Positions 46,403 to 55,569 of a DNA stretch of 64,000 nt are shown here, piece by piece (within the stretch, counting starts at the first letter, position 1; each line of letters begins with the position of its first letter). The stretch lies in assembly GCF_001612635.1 (NCBI RefSeq), contig NZ_BDAV01000005.1:1-64000 (forward strand), written 5' to 3'. The translations under genes were made by a program, and so were the position numbers. The DNA is from Nocardia africana NBRC 100379. GTDB taxonomy: Bacteria; Actinomycetota; Actinomycetes; Mycobacteriales; Mycobacteriaceae. The notes beneath the pieces are model-generated. The model saw only the letters and a program-made list of their open reading frames with translations. It made no database searches and was not told the origin of the DNA.

Positions 46403-46852
46403 TCAGCCCCTGCGCATGGGGATGTGCGCGATGCCGTCCTCCTCGTACTCCTCGCCGTCGGGCTTGAACCCGTGCTTGGTGTAGAGGTCGACCAGGTAGG
46501 TCTGGGCGTTCAAACGCACTGTCGCCGAACCGGCTTCGGCGATGGCGGCCTGCAGCACCCGGGTGGTGTAGCCGTGACCGCGCGCCTCGGGAGTGGTGCA
46601 CAGCCGGCCGATGCGGAACGACTTCACCCCGTTGTTGTGCTCCTCGAGCAGCCGCAGGGTGCAGATAATCTCACCCTCGTCGTCGAGCCAGAAGTGACGT
46701 GTCTCGGGGAGCAGATCGAGCCCGTCCAGTTCCGGATAAGCGCATTTCTGCTCCACGACGAACACTTCGACGCGCAGTTTCAACAGCTTGTACAGCGTCG
46801 CGGTATCGAGATCCGCGGCCCACGACCGTTTGAGCGCAACCGTTGACATCAT
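46403..46852 (-). CDS. GNAT family N-acetyltransferase (ElaA-like)
   Basis: 149-aa GNAT protein. Features are LYKLLKLRVEVFVVEQKCAYPELDG at the start (in two parts), FWLDDEGEIICTLRLL and the acetyl-CoA loop region IGRLCTTPEARGHGYTTRVL. It is ElaA-like and matches Rv2851c in position, upstream of mqo in gene order. Substrate unknown. Two adjacent ATG codons (46852, 46849) compete as the start. Confidence 0.82.
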   Translation of the reverse strand: MMSTVALKRSWAADLDTATLYKLLKLRVEVFVVEQKCAYPELDGLDLLPETRHFWLDDEGEIICTLRLLEEHNNGVKSFRIGRLCTTPEARGHGYTTRVLQAAIAEAGSATVRLNAQTYLVDLYTKHGFKPDGEEYEEDGIAHIPMRRG

Positions 46853-46873
46853 CGCGTCTTGCTATCACATGTT

Positions 46874-48439
46874 TCAGCTGTGCGCGACCCCTGCGGCGAT
46901 CGGCGTGTTGTCGACCCGGCCGCTGCCGTTGAGATGAAGGGCCTTCGTCGACCAGTCCCACACCTCGTGGAACAGCGCCTGGTTCTCCGACAGCTTCACA
47001 CCCAGCGACGGCACCATTTCCTTGAGTTTCGGTGTCCAGGAGGAGTATTCGCTCGGGAAGCAGCGCTGCAGCACGTCGATCATCGCGCTGACACAGGTGG
47101 ACGCGCCGGGCGAGGCGCCGAGCAGTCCGGCGATGGAACCGTCACCGGCGGCGATCACCGCGGTGCCGAGCTCCAGGACGCCGCCGGCACCCTTGCGCCG
47201 GATGATCTGCACGCGCTGACCGGCGGTGATCAGCTCCCAGTCGTGACCGTCGGCGCGCGGGATGAACTCCTCCATGGTGTTCACCTTGCCCGCCGGCGAC
47301 TTCAGCAGTTCGCTGACGAGGTACTTGACCAGGCCGAGTTCGGTGACGCCGACACCCAGCATCGGGGTGACGTTACCGGCCCGCACCGACTTGAGCAGAT
47401 CGCTGAACTTGCCGTCCTTGAGGAACTTCGGGGTCCAGCCGGCGTAGGGGCCGAACAGCAGGCCCGGCTTGCCGTTGATGACGCGAGTGTCCAAGTGCGG
47501 CACCGACATCGGCGGCGCACCGACGGCGGCCTTGCCGTAGACCTTGGCGTCGTGCTTGGCGATGAGCTCGGGGTTGGTGCAGCGCAGGAACTGGCCACTG
47601 ACCGGGAACCCGGCGAAGCCCTGGATCTCCTTGATGCCGGCCTTCTGCAGCAGCGGCAGCGCATACCCACCGGCGCCGACGAAGACGAACTTGGCGTTGA
47701 GCGTGCGCGTGGCGCGGGTGCGGGTGTTGCGGACCTTGACCGTCCAGCTGCCGTCGGACTGCTTGGACAGGTTGCGCACCTCGTTGCCGAACGCGATCTC
47801 CACGCCCGAGGAACCGAGGTAGGCCAGCAGCTGCTTGGTCAGCGCTCCGAAGTCGATATCGGTACCGGTCTGGGTCCAGTTCAGCGCGACCGGCTCGGAG
47901 AAGTCACGGCCCCGGGCCATCAGGGGCAGGCGGCGGGTGAACTCGTCCGGGCTGTCGATGAATTCCATACCCTCGAACAGCGGGTGCCGGGCCAGCGCGG
48001 CGTGACGCTTGCGCAGATACTCCACACCGTCGGCGCCGTGGCAGAAGCTCACGTGCGGAATGGGATTGATGAAGCCCGAGGGGTCGGCGAGCACGCCGTT
48101 CTCGGCGCCGTAGGCCCAGAACTGGCGCGACACCTGGAAGCGCTCGTTGATATCGATCGCCTTGGTGATGTCGACCGAACCGTCGGCGGCCTGCGGCGTG
48201 TAGTTGAGCTCGCACAGCGCCGAGTGGCCGGTGCCCGCGTTGTTCCACGGGTCGCTGCTCTCGGGCGCGGCCGCGTCCAGCCGCTCGAACATGGTGATGG
48301 ACCAGTCGGGCTGCAACTGGCGAAGCAGTGCACCCAGGGTGGCACTCATGATGCCGGCACCGATGAGGACTACATCGGTCTTTTCAGTCATCGCAGCGTT
48401 CGGCACGGGGTGATCGACTTCCTTGTCCAGCGCGGGCAC
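46874..48439 (-). CDS. mqo: Malate:quinone oxidoreductase
   Basis: 521-aa FAD-dependent peripheral membrane enzyme of the TCA cycle that passes electrons from L-malate to menaquinone. The FAD-binding start is [19 protein letters not shown], followed by [21 protein letters not shown], the MQO core [11 protein letters not shown] and [12 protein letters not shown], and the C-terminal [13 protein letters not shown]. The first 17 residues precede the FAD motif. Corresponds to Rv2852c. Confidence 0.94.
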   Translation of the reverse strand: MPALDKEVDHPVPNAAMTEKTDVVLIGAGIMSATLGALLRQLQPDWSITMFERLDAAAPESSDPWNNAGTGHSALCELNYTPQAADGSVDITKAIDINERFQVSRQFWAYGAENGVLADPSGFINPIPHVSFCHGADGVEYLRKRHAALARHPLFEGMEFIDSPDEFTRRLPLMARGRDFSEPVALNWTQTGTDIDFGALTKQLLAYLGSSGVEIAFGNEVRNLSKQSDGSWTVKVRNTRTRATRTLNAKFVFVGAGGYALPLLQKAGIKEIQGFAGFPVSGQFLRCTNPELIAKHDAKVYGKAAVGAPPMSVPHLDTRVINGKPGLLFGPYAGWTPKFLKDGKFSDLLKSVRAGNVTPMLGVGVTELGLVKYLVSELLKSPAGKVNTMEEFIPRADGHDWELITAGQRVQIIRRKGAGGVLELGTAVIAAGDGSIAGLLGASPGASTCVSAMIDVLQRCFPSEYSSWTPKLKEMVPSLGVKLSENQALFHEVWDWSTKALHLNGSGRVDNTPIAAGVAHS

Positions 48440-48582
48440 TTGGTGGGCGGCTAATGAGGTTACCCGCCGTTCACTTCAACTTGATTCTGCCCCTCACCAT
48501 GCCCGTTTCCGAAACCGTCACACATGCAGGTTCGCCACGGCTCGACGTGCAGGCCCCTGAGCGGGTCGAATATCGTGAGGCT

Positions 48583-49596
48583 GTGACGAACGAGACGCCC
48601 CTGGCCCCGTCGACCACCCACGCCTGGCAGCCCGATGTTCTGGGCGAGGGATACCGGCAGCTGACCATCCCACTCGGGCCCGATCCCGACGGTGAGGGCG
48701 TCGTCGACGCCACCCTGGTCCGCCACGAGCCCGATATCGCCGAGCCGGCCACCGGCGCCGTGCTGTACGTCCACGGTTTCACCGACTACTTCTTCCAGAA
48801 GCACCTCGCCGAGCACATGAGTGCGCGCGGCTACCGCTTCTACGCCCTGGACCTGCGCAAGTGCGGACGCTCCCGCCGCCCCGGTCAGACGGCGCACTAC
48901 GTCAGCGACCTGCGGCTCTACGACACGGAACTGGACCGCGCGGTCGAGATCGTGCGCGAGGAGACCGGGTTGCCGGTACTGCTGATGGCCCACTCCACCG
49001 GCGGCCTGGTGTTGCCGCTGTGGCTGAACCGCCGCGACGCCGCCGACCGGGGCATCACCGGACTCGTGCTGAACAGCCCCTGGTTCGATCTGCAGGGCCC
49101 GGCCTACTACCGCCACATCGGCACCGCCGTGATCGGCGGCGTGGGACGGTTGCGCGCGATGACGCGCCTGCCCGGCGGCGAGCTCAGCACCTACGGCGAC
49201 AGCCTGCACACCAGCGTCGCGGGCGAATGGGACTATGACCTGGATTGGAAGCCGCTGGGTGGGTTCCCGGTGCATCTGGGCTGGCTGCGCGCCATCCGCA
49301 GGGGCCATGCGGAGCTGCATCGCGGCCTCGACGTCGGCGTTCCGGCGCTGATCCTGCGGTCGAAGGTGACGAAGTTCATGCGCAAATACGGCCCGGCCGC
49401 GGATGTGTCGGATGTGGTGCTCGACGTCCGCCAGATTCAGCGCTGGTCCGGATGTCTGGGCGGCCGCACCAACATCGTGCCCATCGAGGGCGCCCGCCAC
49501 GACGTGTTCCTGTCGGCGCCGGAGGTGCGCTCACGCGCGTTCACCGAACTGGACGCGTGGCTGAGCTGGCTGCGCGACTTCCGCGCCGCGGACTGA
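48583..49596 (+). CDS. Alpha/beta hydrolase (lysophospholipase-like, Rv2854-like)
   Basis: 337-aa predicted serine hydrolase. The strand LYVHGFTDYFFQ gives the oxyanion region, the nucleophile lies in LLMAHSTGGLVLPLW, and the His in EGARHDVFLS. Sequence before 48583 in this frame looks non-coding, so GTG 48583 is preferred to ATG 48454; TATCGT (48571-48576) 6 nt before it suggests a leaderless mRNA. It diverges from mqo. Matches Rv2854 in position. Substrate unknown, perhaps a lipid ester. Confidence 0.78.
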   Translation: MTNETPLAPSTTHAWQPDVLGEGYRQLTIPLGPDPDGEGVVDATLVRHEPDIAEPATGAVLYVHGFTDYFFQKHLAEHMSARGYRFYALDLRKCGRSRRPGQTAHYVSDLRLYDTELDRAVEIVREETGLPVLLMAHSTGGLVLPLWLNRRDAADRGITGLVLNSPWFDLQGPAYYRHIGTAVIGGVGRLRAMTRLPGGELSTYGDSLHTSVAGEWDYDLDWKPLGGFPVHLGWLRAIRRGHAELHRGLDVGVPALILRSKVTKFMRKYGPAADVSDVVLDVRQIQRWSGCLGGRTNIVPIEGARHDVFLSAPEVRSRAFTELDAWLSWLRDFRAAD

Positions 49597-49631
49597 ACAG
49601 CGTTGCCGCGCAGGGCCTGTCGCGAACCCGC

Positions 49632-50192
49632 TCACCACAGACCGGAGCGCAGCACGATCTCGGTGGCGAATTCGTGATCGGCCTTGAGCGGCACATCGGC
49701 GGTATCGACCTGGGTGACGCGGAATTCGCCGAAGACGTGGCGACCGCAGGAATCGGCCACCGTGCGCGGCAGGTCCTCGGTGGCGATGACGGTGGTGGGC
49801 AGCTCCACGGCCGGGCAGGTGGCGTCGGCGGCGGTCCCGTCCACGGCGACGGCCGGATGCGCTCGCCCGGCCACCACCAGTCCGACGAAGCGGCCGAAGC
49901 CGCGCGCGCCCAGCTGCCAGGCCAGTTCCGCGCCCGCGCCGTAGCCGGCCAGGTTGGCCCAGGCCACGCCGAGATCGTCGAGGATCGCATACACCGCGGC
50001 CTTGTCCAGGCCGTCGATCGACTCCACCGTGATGGTGCGCAGATCGGAGTTGTGCAGTCGCTCGCACACCTGGTCGTAGACGTCGGCCGAAGCTCCGGCG
50101 TCGGGTAGCAGCAGCACCGTATGCCTGGACTCCGGCCCGCCGACTCGTACGGTCCAGGCGCGGTCACCGACCGCGATTCGCCGGGTCTCCAT
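49632..50192 (-). CDS. Short alpha/beta-hydrolase-fold protein with a lost nucleophile
   Basis: 186-aa protein. It begins like an alpha/beta hydrolase (VLLLPDAGASADVYDQV, then LAGYGAGAELAWQL). The nucleophile elbow reads G-Y-G-A-G, with Gly where the catalytic Ser belongs, and the protein is about 60 residues shorter than most of the family. It is probably not a hydrolase; a binding or regulatory role is possible. The ATG at 50192 matches the fold start. It lies 201 bp downstream of cobQ on the same strand. Confidence 0.6.
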   Translation of the reverse strand: METRRIAVGDRAWTVRVGGPESRHTVLLLPDAGASADVYDQVCERLHNSDLRTITVESIDGLDKAAVYAILDDLGVAWANLAGYGAGAELAWQLGARGFGRFVGLVVAGRAHPAVAVDGTAADATCPAVELPTTVIATEDLPRTVADSCGRHVFGEFRVTQVDTADVPLKADHEFATEIVLRSGLW

Positions 50193-50393
50193 GCCGATCA
50201 ACGCTACACGGGAGCGGGCGGGCGCACGCCATGTCCTCGGCCACTTCATCGCCCGGTGATGACCCGGATCGCAGCGCTGTGAGGTGGGCGGCCTCGGCAC
50301 CGGAAACTCGACCTCGGCACATCGAGCGAGTTCGGCATCTGCCCGCGAACGGATTTGCAGCCCCGCGCGCACCGGCCCCGCCGGGCCCGGCAC

Positions 50394-52025
50394 TCACCGG
50401 CCGACGGTGAGGGTGGGCAGCCCCGCGGGTACGCCGTCGCTGATCAGGCGCTCGAGCGCCGCGATGTCGAGGTATTTCTCGATCAGATCGGCCAGCAGAT
50501 CCACTTGAGCGGTCCGCACCGCCTCCACACAGGTATCGGAGGCGACCACGAAGCCGGTGCGACCGGCCTGCCGCGCGGCCTCTCCCAGCCACGCGCGGCG
50601 GAACTCGTCGGATTCCAGCAGCCCGTGCAGATGTGTGCCGCGAACGGCCCCGCGCACGCTGCCTTCGCCGACCGCGATCCCCGCGCCTCGGACTCGCACG
50701 TGGCTGTCGGCGTCAGCTACGCGGGCCGCCCGAACGCTGCCGCCACGCCCGTCCGGATCCGTCTCGGCACCGTTGGTCTCGACCCAGGCCGGATCGCCGC
50801 TGCGCCGCACCCGGCCGTGGTGGATCTCATAGCCGGACAACGGGATTCCGACAACAGCTCCCCCGCTCGCCGCGCCGTGGCCGGCCCTGCGGCGCAGCAC
50901 CTTCGGATCGGCGAATTCGATCTCGAGGTCCAGCAGGCCGAGACCGGCAACCTCGCCCGCCCCGGATTCGACGTCGTCGTGGATGCGGCGGCCGAGCATC
51001 TGATAGCCACCGCAGATGCCCAGCACCGGCCTTCCCGCGCCGGCGTGGGCCGCGATCGCGTCCGCGATTCCGGTGCGGCGCAACCAGTTCAGATCCGAGA
51101 CCGTGGATTTGCTCCCCGGAACGACGACCACGTCCACGCCGGCCAGCCGCGACGGGTCGCTCACCCAGCGCACCGAGACTCCCGGTTCGCAGGCCAGCGC
51201 CTCGATATCGGTGGAGTTGGAGATGCGTGGCAGCCGGATCGCGGCGACGCTCAGCCACTCGGTGCCCACCGGTGGGCGGGGGCGGCCGACCGGGGCATCC
51301 GCGACCGTGCCGAGGGAATCCTCCGCGTCGATCCACAGCTCGTCGCTGAAAGGCATGACGCCGAGCGTCGGACGGCCGGTGAGCGCGGTCAGCTGGTCCA
51401 GCCCGGGCCGCAGCAAGTCCACGTCGCCGCGGAATTTGTTGACGATGTAGCCCGAGATCAGCCGCTGATCCTCGGGGTCGAGAATCGCCACGGTGCCGAA
51501 CAGATGCGCCAGCACCCCGCCACGATCGATATCGCCCACCAGCAGTACCGGCAGCCGCGCCGCGCGCGCGAGACCCATATTCGCCAGATCGGTTGCGCGC
51601 AGGTTGATCTCGGCGGGTGAGCCGGCGCCCTCACAGATCACGACGTCGAACTCGGCGCGCAGGGCGGCCAGTTCCCCGGCCACCACCTCTCGCAACCGCC
51701 GCCGGTGCCGGAAATAGTCGCGGGCGCCCACGGTGTCGACGGCGCGGCCCCGCACCACCAGCTGCGAGCGGCGATCGCTGCCGGGTTTGAGCAGGACCGG
51801 ATTGAACCGCACGCTGGGCTCGAGTCCGCAGGCGCGCGCCTGCAGTGCCTGCGCCCGGCCGATCTCACCCCCGTCCAGGGTGACGACCGAATTGTTGGAC
51901 ATGTTCTGCGCCTTGAACGGCGCCACCCGCACGCCGCGCCGCGCCAGCATCCGGCAGATGCCGGCCACCACCACGCTTTTTCCGGCATCGGAGGTGGTAC
52001 CGGCGACCAACAGCGCGCCGTTCAC
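50394..52025 (-). CDS. cobQ: Cobyric acid synthase
   Basis: 543-aa CobQ/CbiP, which amidates the b, d, e and g side chains of adenosylcobyrinate diamide. The P-loop-like start [18 protein letters not shown] and the [11 protein letters not shown] motif are diagnostic. The glutaminase domain has nucleophile Cys in [12 protein letters not shown] and His in [10 protein letters not shown]. It stands apart from cobB and cobO by about 8 kb but completes the late cobalamin steps. Confidence 0.95.
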   Translation of the reverse strand: MNGALLVAGTTSDAGKSVVVAGICRMLARRGVRVAPFKAQNMSNNSVVTLDGGEIGRAQALQARACGLEPSVRFNPVLLKPGSDRRSQLVVRGRAVDTVGARDYFRHRRRLREVVAGELAALRAEFDVVICEGAGSPAEINLRATDLANMGLARAARLPVLLVGDIDRGGVLAHLFGTVAILDPEDQRLISGYIVNKFRGDVDLLRPGLDQLTALTGRPTLGVMPFSDELWIDAEDSLGTVADAPVGRPRPPVGTEWLSVAAIRLPRISNSTDIEALACEPGVSVRWVSDPSRLAGVDVVVVPGSKSTVSDLNWLRRTGIADAIAAHAGAGRPVLGICGGYQMLGRRIHDDVESGAGEVAGLGLLDLEIEFADPKVLRRRAGHGAASGGAVVGIPLSGYEIHHGRVRRSGDPAWVETNGAETDPDGRGGSVRAARVADADSHVRVRGAGIAVGEGSVRGAVRGTHLHGLLESDEFRRAWLGEAARQAGRTGFVVASDTCVEAVRTAQVDLLADLIEKYLDIAALERLISDGVPAGLPTLTVGR

Positions 52026-52056
52026 CGCGCCACCACGCCGGCCGCGCCCGTGAACC

Positions 52057-52920
52057 TCATGGGAGCGTGAGGATTTCGGCGCCTTCCTCGGTCACGACCA
52101 GCGTGTGCTCGAATTGCGCGGTCCACTTGCGGTCCTTGGTGACCACGGTCCAGCCGTCGTCCCAGATCTCGTAATCGATGCCGCCGAGGTTGATCATCGG
52201 CTCGATGGTGAAGGTCATGCCCGGCTCGATGACCGACTCGATGGCGGGCTGGTCGTAGTGCAGGATCACCAGGCCGCTGTGGAAGGTCGGGCCCACGCCG
52301 TGGCCGGTGAAGTCGCGGACCACGCCGTAGCCGAACCGGTTCGCATACGACTCGATGACGCGCCCGATCACGTTCAGCGCACGCCCCGGGCGGACCGCCT
52401 TGATGGCCCGCATGGTGGCCTCGTGGGTGCGCTCCACCAGCAGCCGGGCCTCCTCGTCGACATCACCGGCGAGGAAGGTGGCGTTGGTGTCGCCGTGCAC
52501 GCCGTTGATGTAGGCCGTGACGTCGATATTGACGATGTCGCCGTCCTCGATCACGGTCGAGTCCGGAATGCCGTGGCAGATCACCTCGTTCAGCGAGGTG
52601 CAGCAGGATTTGGGGAAGCCCTTGTAACCGAGGGTCGACGGGTAGGCCCCGTGATCGCAGAGATACTCGTGCACGACCGCGTCGAGGTGGTCGGTGGTGA
52701 CGCCCGGGGCGACGGCTTTACCGGCCTCCTGCAGCGCCTGGGCGGCCAGTTTGCTCGCCAGCCGCATCTTCTCGATGGTCTCCGGCGTCTGCACCCACGG
52801 CTCGCGGCCCTCGTTGACGGTCTTCTTCCAGGCGTACTCCGGCCGCTCGATCGAGCGCGGCACCTCGCGGACGGGCGAGAGCGTTCCGGGGACGAGCGGC
52901 TTGCGGGTGCGCACAGACAT
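52057..52920 (-). CDS. map: Methionine aminopeptidase, type I
   Basis: 287-aa MetAP that removes N-terminal Met. The dimetal ligands are recognisable: Asp in [11 protein letters not shown] and [11 protein letters not shown], His in [12 protein letters not shown], Glu in [11 protein letters not shown] and Glu in [13 protein letters not shown]. An N-terminal extension of about 40 residues with a PxxP-rich segment ([16 protein letters not shown]) matches mycobacterial MapB (Rv2861c). It begins 31 bp downstream of no other gene on its strand; cobQ follows with its own start 31 bp away. Confidence 0.95.
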   Translation of the reverse strand: MSVRTRKPLVPGTLSPVREVPRSIERPEYAWKKTVNEGREPWVQTPETIEKMRLASKLAAQALQEAGKAVAPGVTTDHLDAVVHEYLCDHGAYPSTLGYKGFPKSCCTSLNEVICHGIPDSTVIEDGDIVNIDVTAYINGVHGDTNATFLAGDVDEEARLLVERTHEATMRAIKAVRPGRALNVIGRVIESYANRFGYGVVRDFTGHGVGPTFHSGLVILHYDQPAIESVIEPGMTFTIEPMINLGGIDYEIWDDGWTVVTKDRKWTAQFEHTLVVTEEGAEILTLP

Positions 52921-52979
52921 GTATTCAGACTATCCGCCCCGGGAGGCGGCCACGGCGGCGACGCCGCTGTGCGCTGCGG

Positions 52980-53411
52980 TTACCGGGCGGGCGGCGTGGC
53001 GACGCCGCTGACGAGGTCGGTATAGCCGTCGACCAGTTCGGCGAGGTGGTACCAGTGCTTGTGGGTGGTGTCGCTGCGGGCGCCGTCGCTGTCGATGGCG
53101 CGGTTGGCGGCGACCCAGCTGCCGGCCATGCGGTCGACCATCGGCCCGAGGACATCGGTGCGCAGCGCGACCCCGGTGCGATAGCCCGGCAGTTCGCGTT
53201 CCACCCATTCGTTGATGTCGTCGATGAGTTCACCGCGGCGGCAGTCGATTTCCGCGATGAGAATCGGGTCCGTGATCTGCGCGCGCCGGGTGTGCAGTTC
53301 GGCCAGCGCCCGGGCCGATCGCAACAGTTCGCGGTCCTGGAATCGCCGACCTTGGAAGGCGCACAACAATTGCGGAGCTGCGGGTAACGCATTGGCAATC
53401 GAAGTGGTCAT
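52980..53411 (-). CDS. DUF4254 family protein
   Basis: 143-aa helical protein. The features LLRSARALAELHTRR, LIDDINEWVERELPG and VDRMAGSWVAANRAIDSDG with LAELVDGYTDLVSGV are typical of DUF4254, a family of unknown function in actinobacteria that I recall near cobalamin or nucleotide genes. The start ATG 53411 fits the family; the ribosome site is weak. About 90 bp upstream lie two adjacent palindromes (53499-53528), likely operators. Confidence 0.7.
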   Translation of the reverse strand: MTTSIANALPAAPQLLCAFQGRRFQDRELLRSARALAELHTRRAQITDPILIAEIDCRRGELIDDINEWVERELPGYRTGVALRTDVLGPMVDRMAGSWVAANRAIDSDGARSDTTHKHWYHLAELVDGYTDLVSGVATPPAR

Positions 53412-53498
53412 CGTCGCACCGTCATCACTGATCTCCGGATTTCGCTCGTCCGTCGTTCGGATCGAATGTGGCGAATCTAAGGGTAGATCGGATTCTGC

Positions 53499-53528
53499 TC
53501 TTGCATATGCAAGAACGCAAGATTGCGT
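53499..53528. promoter_or_regulatory. Two adjacent palindromes upstream of the DUF4254 gene
   Basis: TCTTGCATATGCAAGA (53499-53514) is a perfect 16-bp palindrome and ACGCAAGATTGCGT (53515-53528) a 6+2+6 palindrome. Both have TTGC/GCAA half-sites and their centres are 15 bp apart. They look like a tandem operator for an unknown regulator. Confidence 0.55.
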
Positions 53529-53692
53529 CCGCATTGCTGGAATCACGGTGTGGTCACAGTCTTCCCAGCCTCATATTATGCCCGCGACGTGCGATGATGC
53601 CTCGAGAACGACTGTGCTGGTAATCATTTCACGGGTCGACCGGTCGTGGCCGGAACCCGCGACGGCGCGTCGGCAACGATCTCGCGACACGC

Positions 53693-54307
53693 TCAGCGCG
53701 GCGCCAAACCACGCAAAACGATCTCCATACCGCCGCGAAATTCCTCCTCGGCCGAGATGTCGCGGGCGTGGGTGGCGGTGTCGACGAGATACGGATAGTC
53801 GGCCGTCGGCAGCGTCGCGATCGCCGCGGTGCCCGCACCGCCGATCGCGGCATAGTGCTCGTTCTCCAGACAGCCCAGCAGGAAGGCCACCAGCGTCCGC
53901 TGAGCTATCACTCGCTCGCGCCCCGTGAAACCACCCGCGGTGAGCGCGGCGAGCGTGGCATCCATCCATCGCAGCGCGGCCGGACTCGCGTGCCGGTGCC
54001 GCGGCACCAGCGGAGCCGTCGCCGGATGCGCCGCGACCGCAGCCCGCATGCGCTCGAGCAGTATCGCGAGCGTCGCCCGCCACTCGGCGTCGGCGGGGGT
54101 GGACACGTCGACCTCGCCGAGCACCCGGTCGACGATCAGCACTTCGAGGGCCTCACGGTCGGCGACGTAGCGGTACAGCGCCATGGTGGCCATGCCCAGT
54201 TCGGCGGCCACGGCACGCATCGTCAGGCCGGGCAGGCCGGCGCGGTCGATCACCGCCAGGGCCGCGGTCGACAGGTCCGCGGCGGTCAGCGAGCGAGGAC
54301 GGGGCAC
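53693..54307 (-). CDS. TetR-family transcriptional regulator
   Basis: 204-aa TetR regulator. The N-terminal helix-turn-helix has AALAVIDRAGLPGLTMRAVAAELG and the ALYRYVADREALEVLIVDRVL segment (each given in part of one helix run). The C-terminal domain resembles the TetR_C_1 class. GTG 54307 starts the conserved region; longer readings lack coding character. It diverges from the peroxiredoxin gene and probably binds the two CGTAC-AGN-TACG-type sites between them. Confidence 0.85.
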   Translation of the reverse strand: MPRPRSLTAADLSTAALAVIDRAGLPGLTMRAVAAELGMATMALYRYVADREALEVLIVDRVLGEVDVSTPADAEWRATLAILLERMRAAVAAHPATAPLVPRHRHASPAALRWMDATLAALTAGGFTGRERVIAQRTLVAFLLGCLENEHYAAIGGAGTAAIATLPTADYPYLVDTATHARDISAEEEFRGGMEIVLRGLAPR

Positions 54308-54317
54308 GGATTGACAG

Positions 54318-54330
54318 CGTACAAGATACG
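54318..54330. promoter_or_regulatory. Putative TetR operator, distal copy
   Basis: CGTACAAGATACG is a CGTA..TACG dyad matching the core of the stronger site at 54344-54366 (common pattern CGTACnAGnTACG). It lies 11 bp from the tetR start, and its centre is 31 bp, about three helical turns, from that of the other site. Confidence 0.55.
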
Positions 54331-54343
54331 CGCATACTGGTTC

Positions 54344-54366
54344 GTAGGCGTACGAGGTACGCCTAC
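54344..54366. promoter_or_regulatory. Putative TetR operator, main copy
   Basis: GTAGGCGTAC and GTACGCCTAC are perfect 10-bp inverted repeats with a 3-nt spacer, just upstream of the ribosome site of the peroxiredoxin gene. This position would let the divergent TetR protein block the operon. Confidence 0.7.
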
Positions 54367-54382
54367 CTACCGAGGAGCATTC

Positions 54383-54937
54383 ATGTCGGCACCCACCACC
54401 GTCGCGAGCCGGACCCTGATCGCCGTCACCGGCACCGCGATTCCCGTCCCGGATCCCGATCGCCTGATTCATCTGCAATTCCGCCGTTTCGCCGGATGTC
54501 CCATCTGTCACCGGCATCTGCGCACCTTCATCACCCGGCATGCCGAAATCGCCGCCGCCGGAATCCGCGAGGTCGCCGTCTTCCATTCCGCGGCGGACGA
54601 ATTGACCGACTACGCCGCCGATATCCCGCTGGACCTGATCGCGGATCCGGACAAGACGCTGTATCGCGAATTCGGCGTGGAATCCGCGCCTCGCGCACTG
54701 CTGCATCCGCGGGCATGGCCGGGTATCGCGCGGGCGGTCGGCAGCGCCGTCGGTCCGATGGCACGTGGCGAGCAACCCACGCCCCGCGGCACGCCGCAGG
54801 GCGGTCGCCTCGGCCTGCCCGCCGATTTCCTCATCGCCTCCGACGGCTCGATCGCCGCCGCCTATTACGGCTCACACGCCGACGACCAGTGGTCGGTCGA
54901 CGAATTGCTCTCCCACGCAAAGGTATTCCGCTCATGA
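54383..54937 (+). CDS. Peroxiredoxin-like AhpC/TSA family protein
   Basis: 184-aa thioredoxin-fold protein with CGAGGAG before the ATG. The redox motif is FAGCPICHRHLR with Cys39 and Cys42, a CxxC arrangement also seen in peroxiredoxin-like FAMs. GIREVAVFHSAADELTDY and PLDLIADPDKTLYREFGV follow the AhpC/TSA pattern. It probably reduces peroxide or disulphides. The stop codon overlaps the next ATG by 4 nt. It is the first gene of a TetR-controlled operon. Confidence 0.75.
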   Translation: MSAPTTVASRTLIAVTGTAIPVPDPDRLIHLQFRRFAGCPICHRHLRTFITRHAEIAAAGIREVAVFHSAADELTDYAADIPLDLIADPDKTLYREFGVESAPRALLHPRAWPGIARAVGSAVGPMARGEQPTPRGTPQGGRLGLPADFLIASDGSIAAAYYGSHADDQWSVDELLSHAKVFRS

Positions 54938-55554
54938 TGACCATCGAACTCTTCGTCTCCGAGGCCACACCGACGCGCGAGCGCCGCGCCGCGCTGGCCG
55001 ACCGCATCCTGCACGCCCTGACCACCGGCGAATCCGCGCCCGAGCAAGTCCTGGCTCGCGCCCGGGAGTTGACCCACGTGCTGATCCACACGCCGGAGGT
55101 GTGGGCGACCGGCGGTCCCGATCCCTCGACCGCACCGCGCTATCTGGCCCGCGTGACGGTGCCCGGATCCTGGAGCAACACGGAGGGATTCGGCACGCAT
55201 GTGATCGCGGCGATCACCGAGGCCGTCGCCGCGACCGAATCGGATCCGGACCGGCTGTCCCGTGCCCCGCATTGCCTGGTGCAGATCATCGGCCTGCGCG
55301 AGGGCAATGTCGGCACGCTGGGGCACGCGACCTCCGGAACCGAGATCACCCGGCTGATCACCCAGGACTACCACCCGGCCGAGGATCACCGGGACGTGCC
55401 CGACGGCCATGTGATCGACCCGGTGTGCGGGATGACCGTGGAGTGGGCGACCGCGCGCTTCACCCTGACGCACGACGGCGTCGACCATGCCTTCTGCGCG
55501 CCGACCTGCCGAAAGGCCTTCGCCGAGGAGCATTCGATCATCGCAGGCGGCTGA
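54934..55554 (+). CDS. Tautomerase-like domain fused to a C-terminal YHS metal-binding domain
   Basis: 206-aa two-domain protein. Residues 1-145 look like a tandem tautomerase-type alpha/beta fold (MTIELFVSEATPTRE and HCLVQIIGLREGNVG), but no Pro follows the start Met, so the usual catalytic Pro1 is missing. Residues 160-200 form a YHS domain, DPVCGMTVE with Cys165 plus FCAPTCRKAF with Cys188 and Cys192, which can bind metal. It overlaps the peroxiredoxin gene by 4 nt. The pairing suggests a metal or oxidant response operon; the function is inference. Confidence 0.65.
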   Translation: MMTIELFVSEATPTRERRAALADRILHALTTGESAPEQVLARARELTHVLIHTPEVWATGGPDPSTAPRYLARVTVPGSWSNTEGFGTHVIAAITEAVAATESDPDRLSRAPHCLVQIIGLREGNVGTLGHATSGTEITRLITQDYHPAEDHRDVPDGHVIDPVCGMTVEWATARFTLTHDGVDHAFCAPTCRKAFAEEHSIIAGG

Positions 55555-55569
55555 GCCGGTCCGGCCGGA

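Noticed and set aside
46859..48454. A 531-aa plus-strand frame over mqo
   Set aside because: Antisense shadow rich in His, Gly and Arg with no domain; mqo on the other strand is secure.
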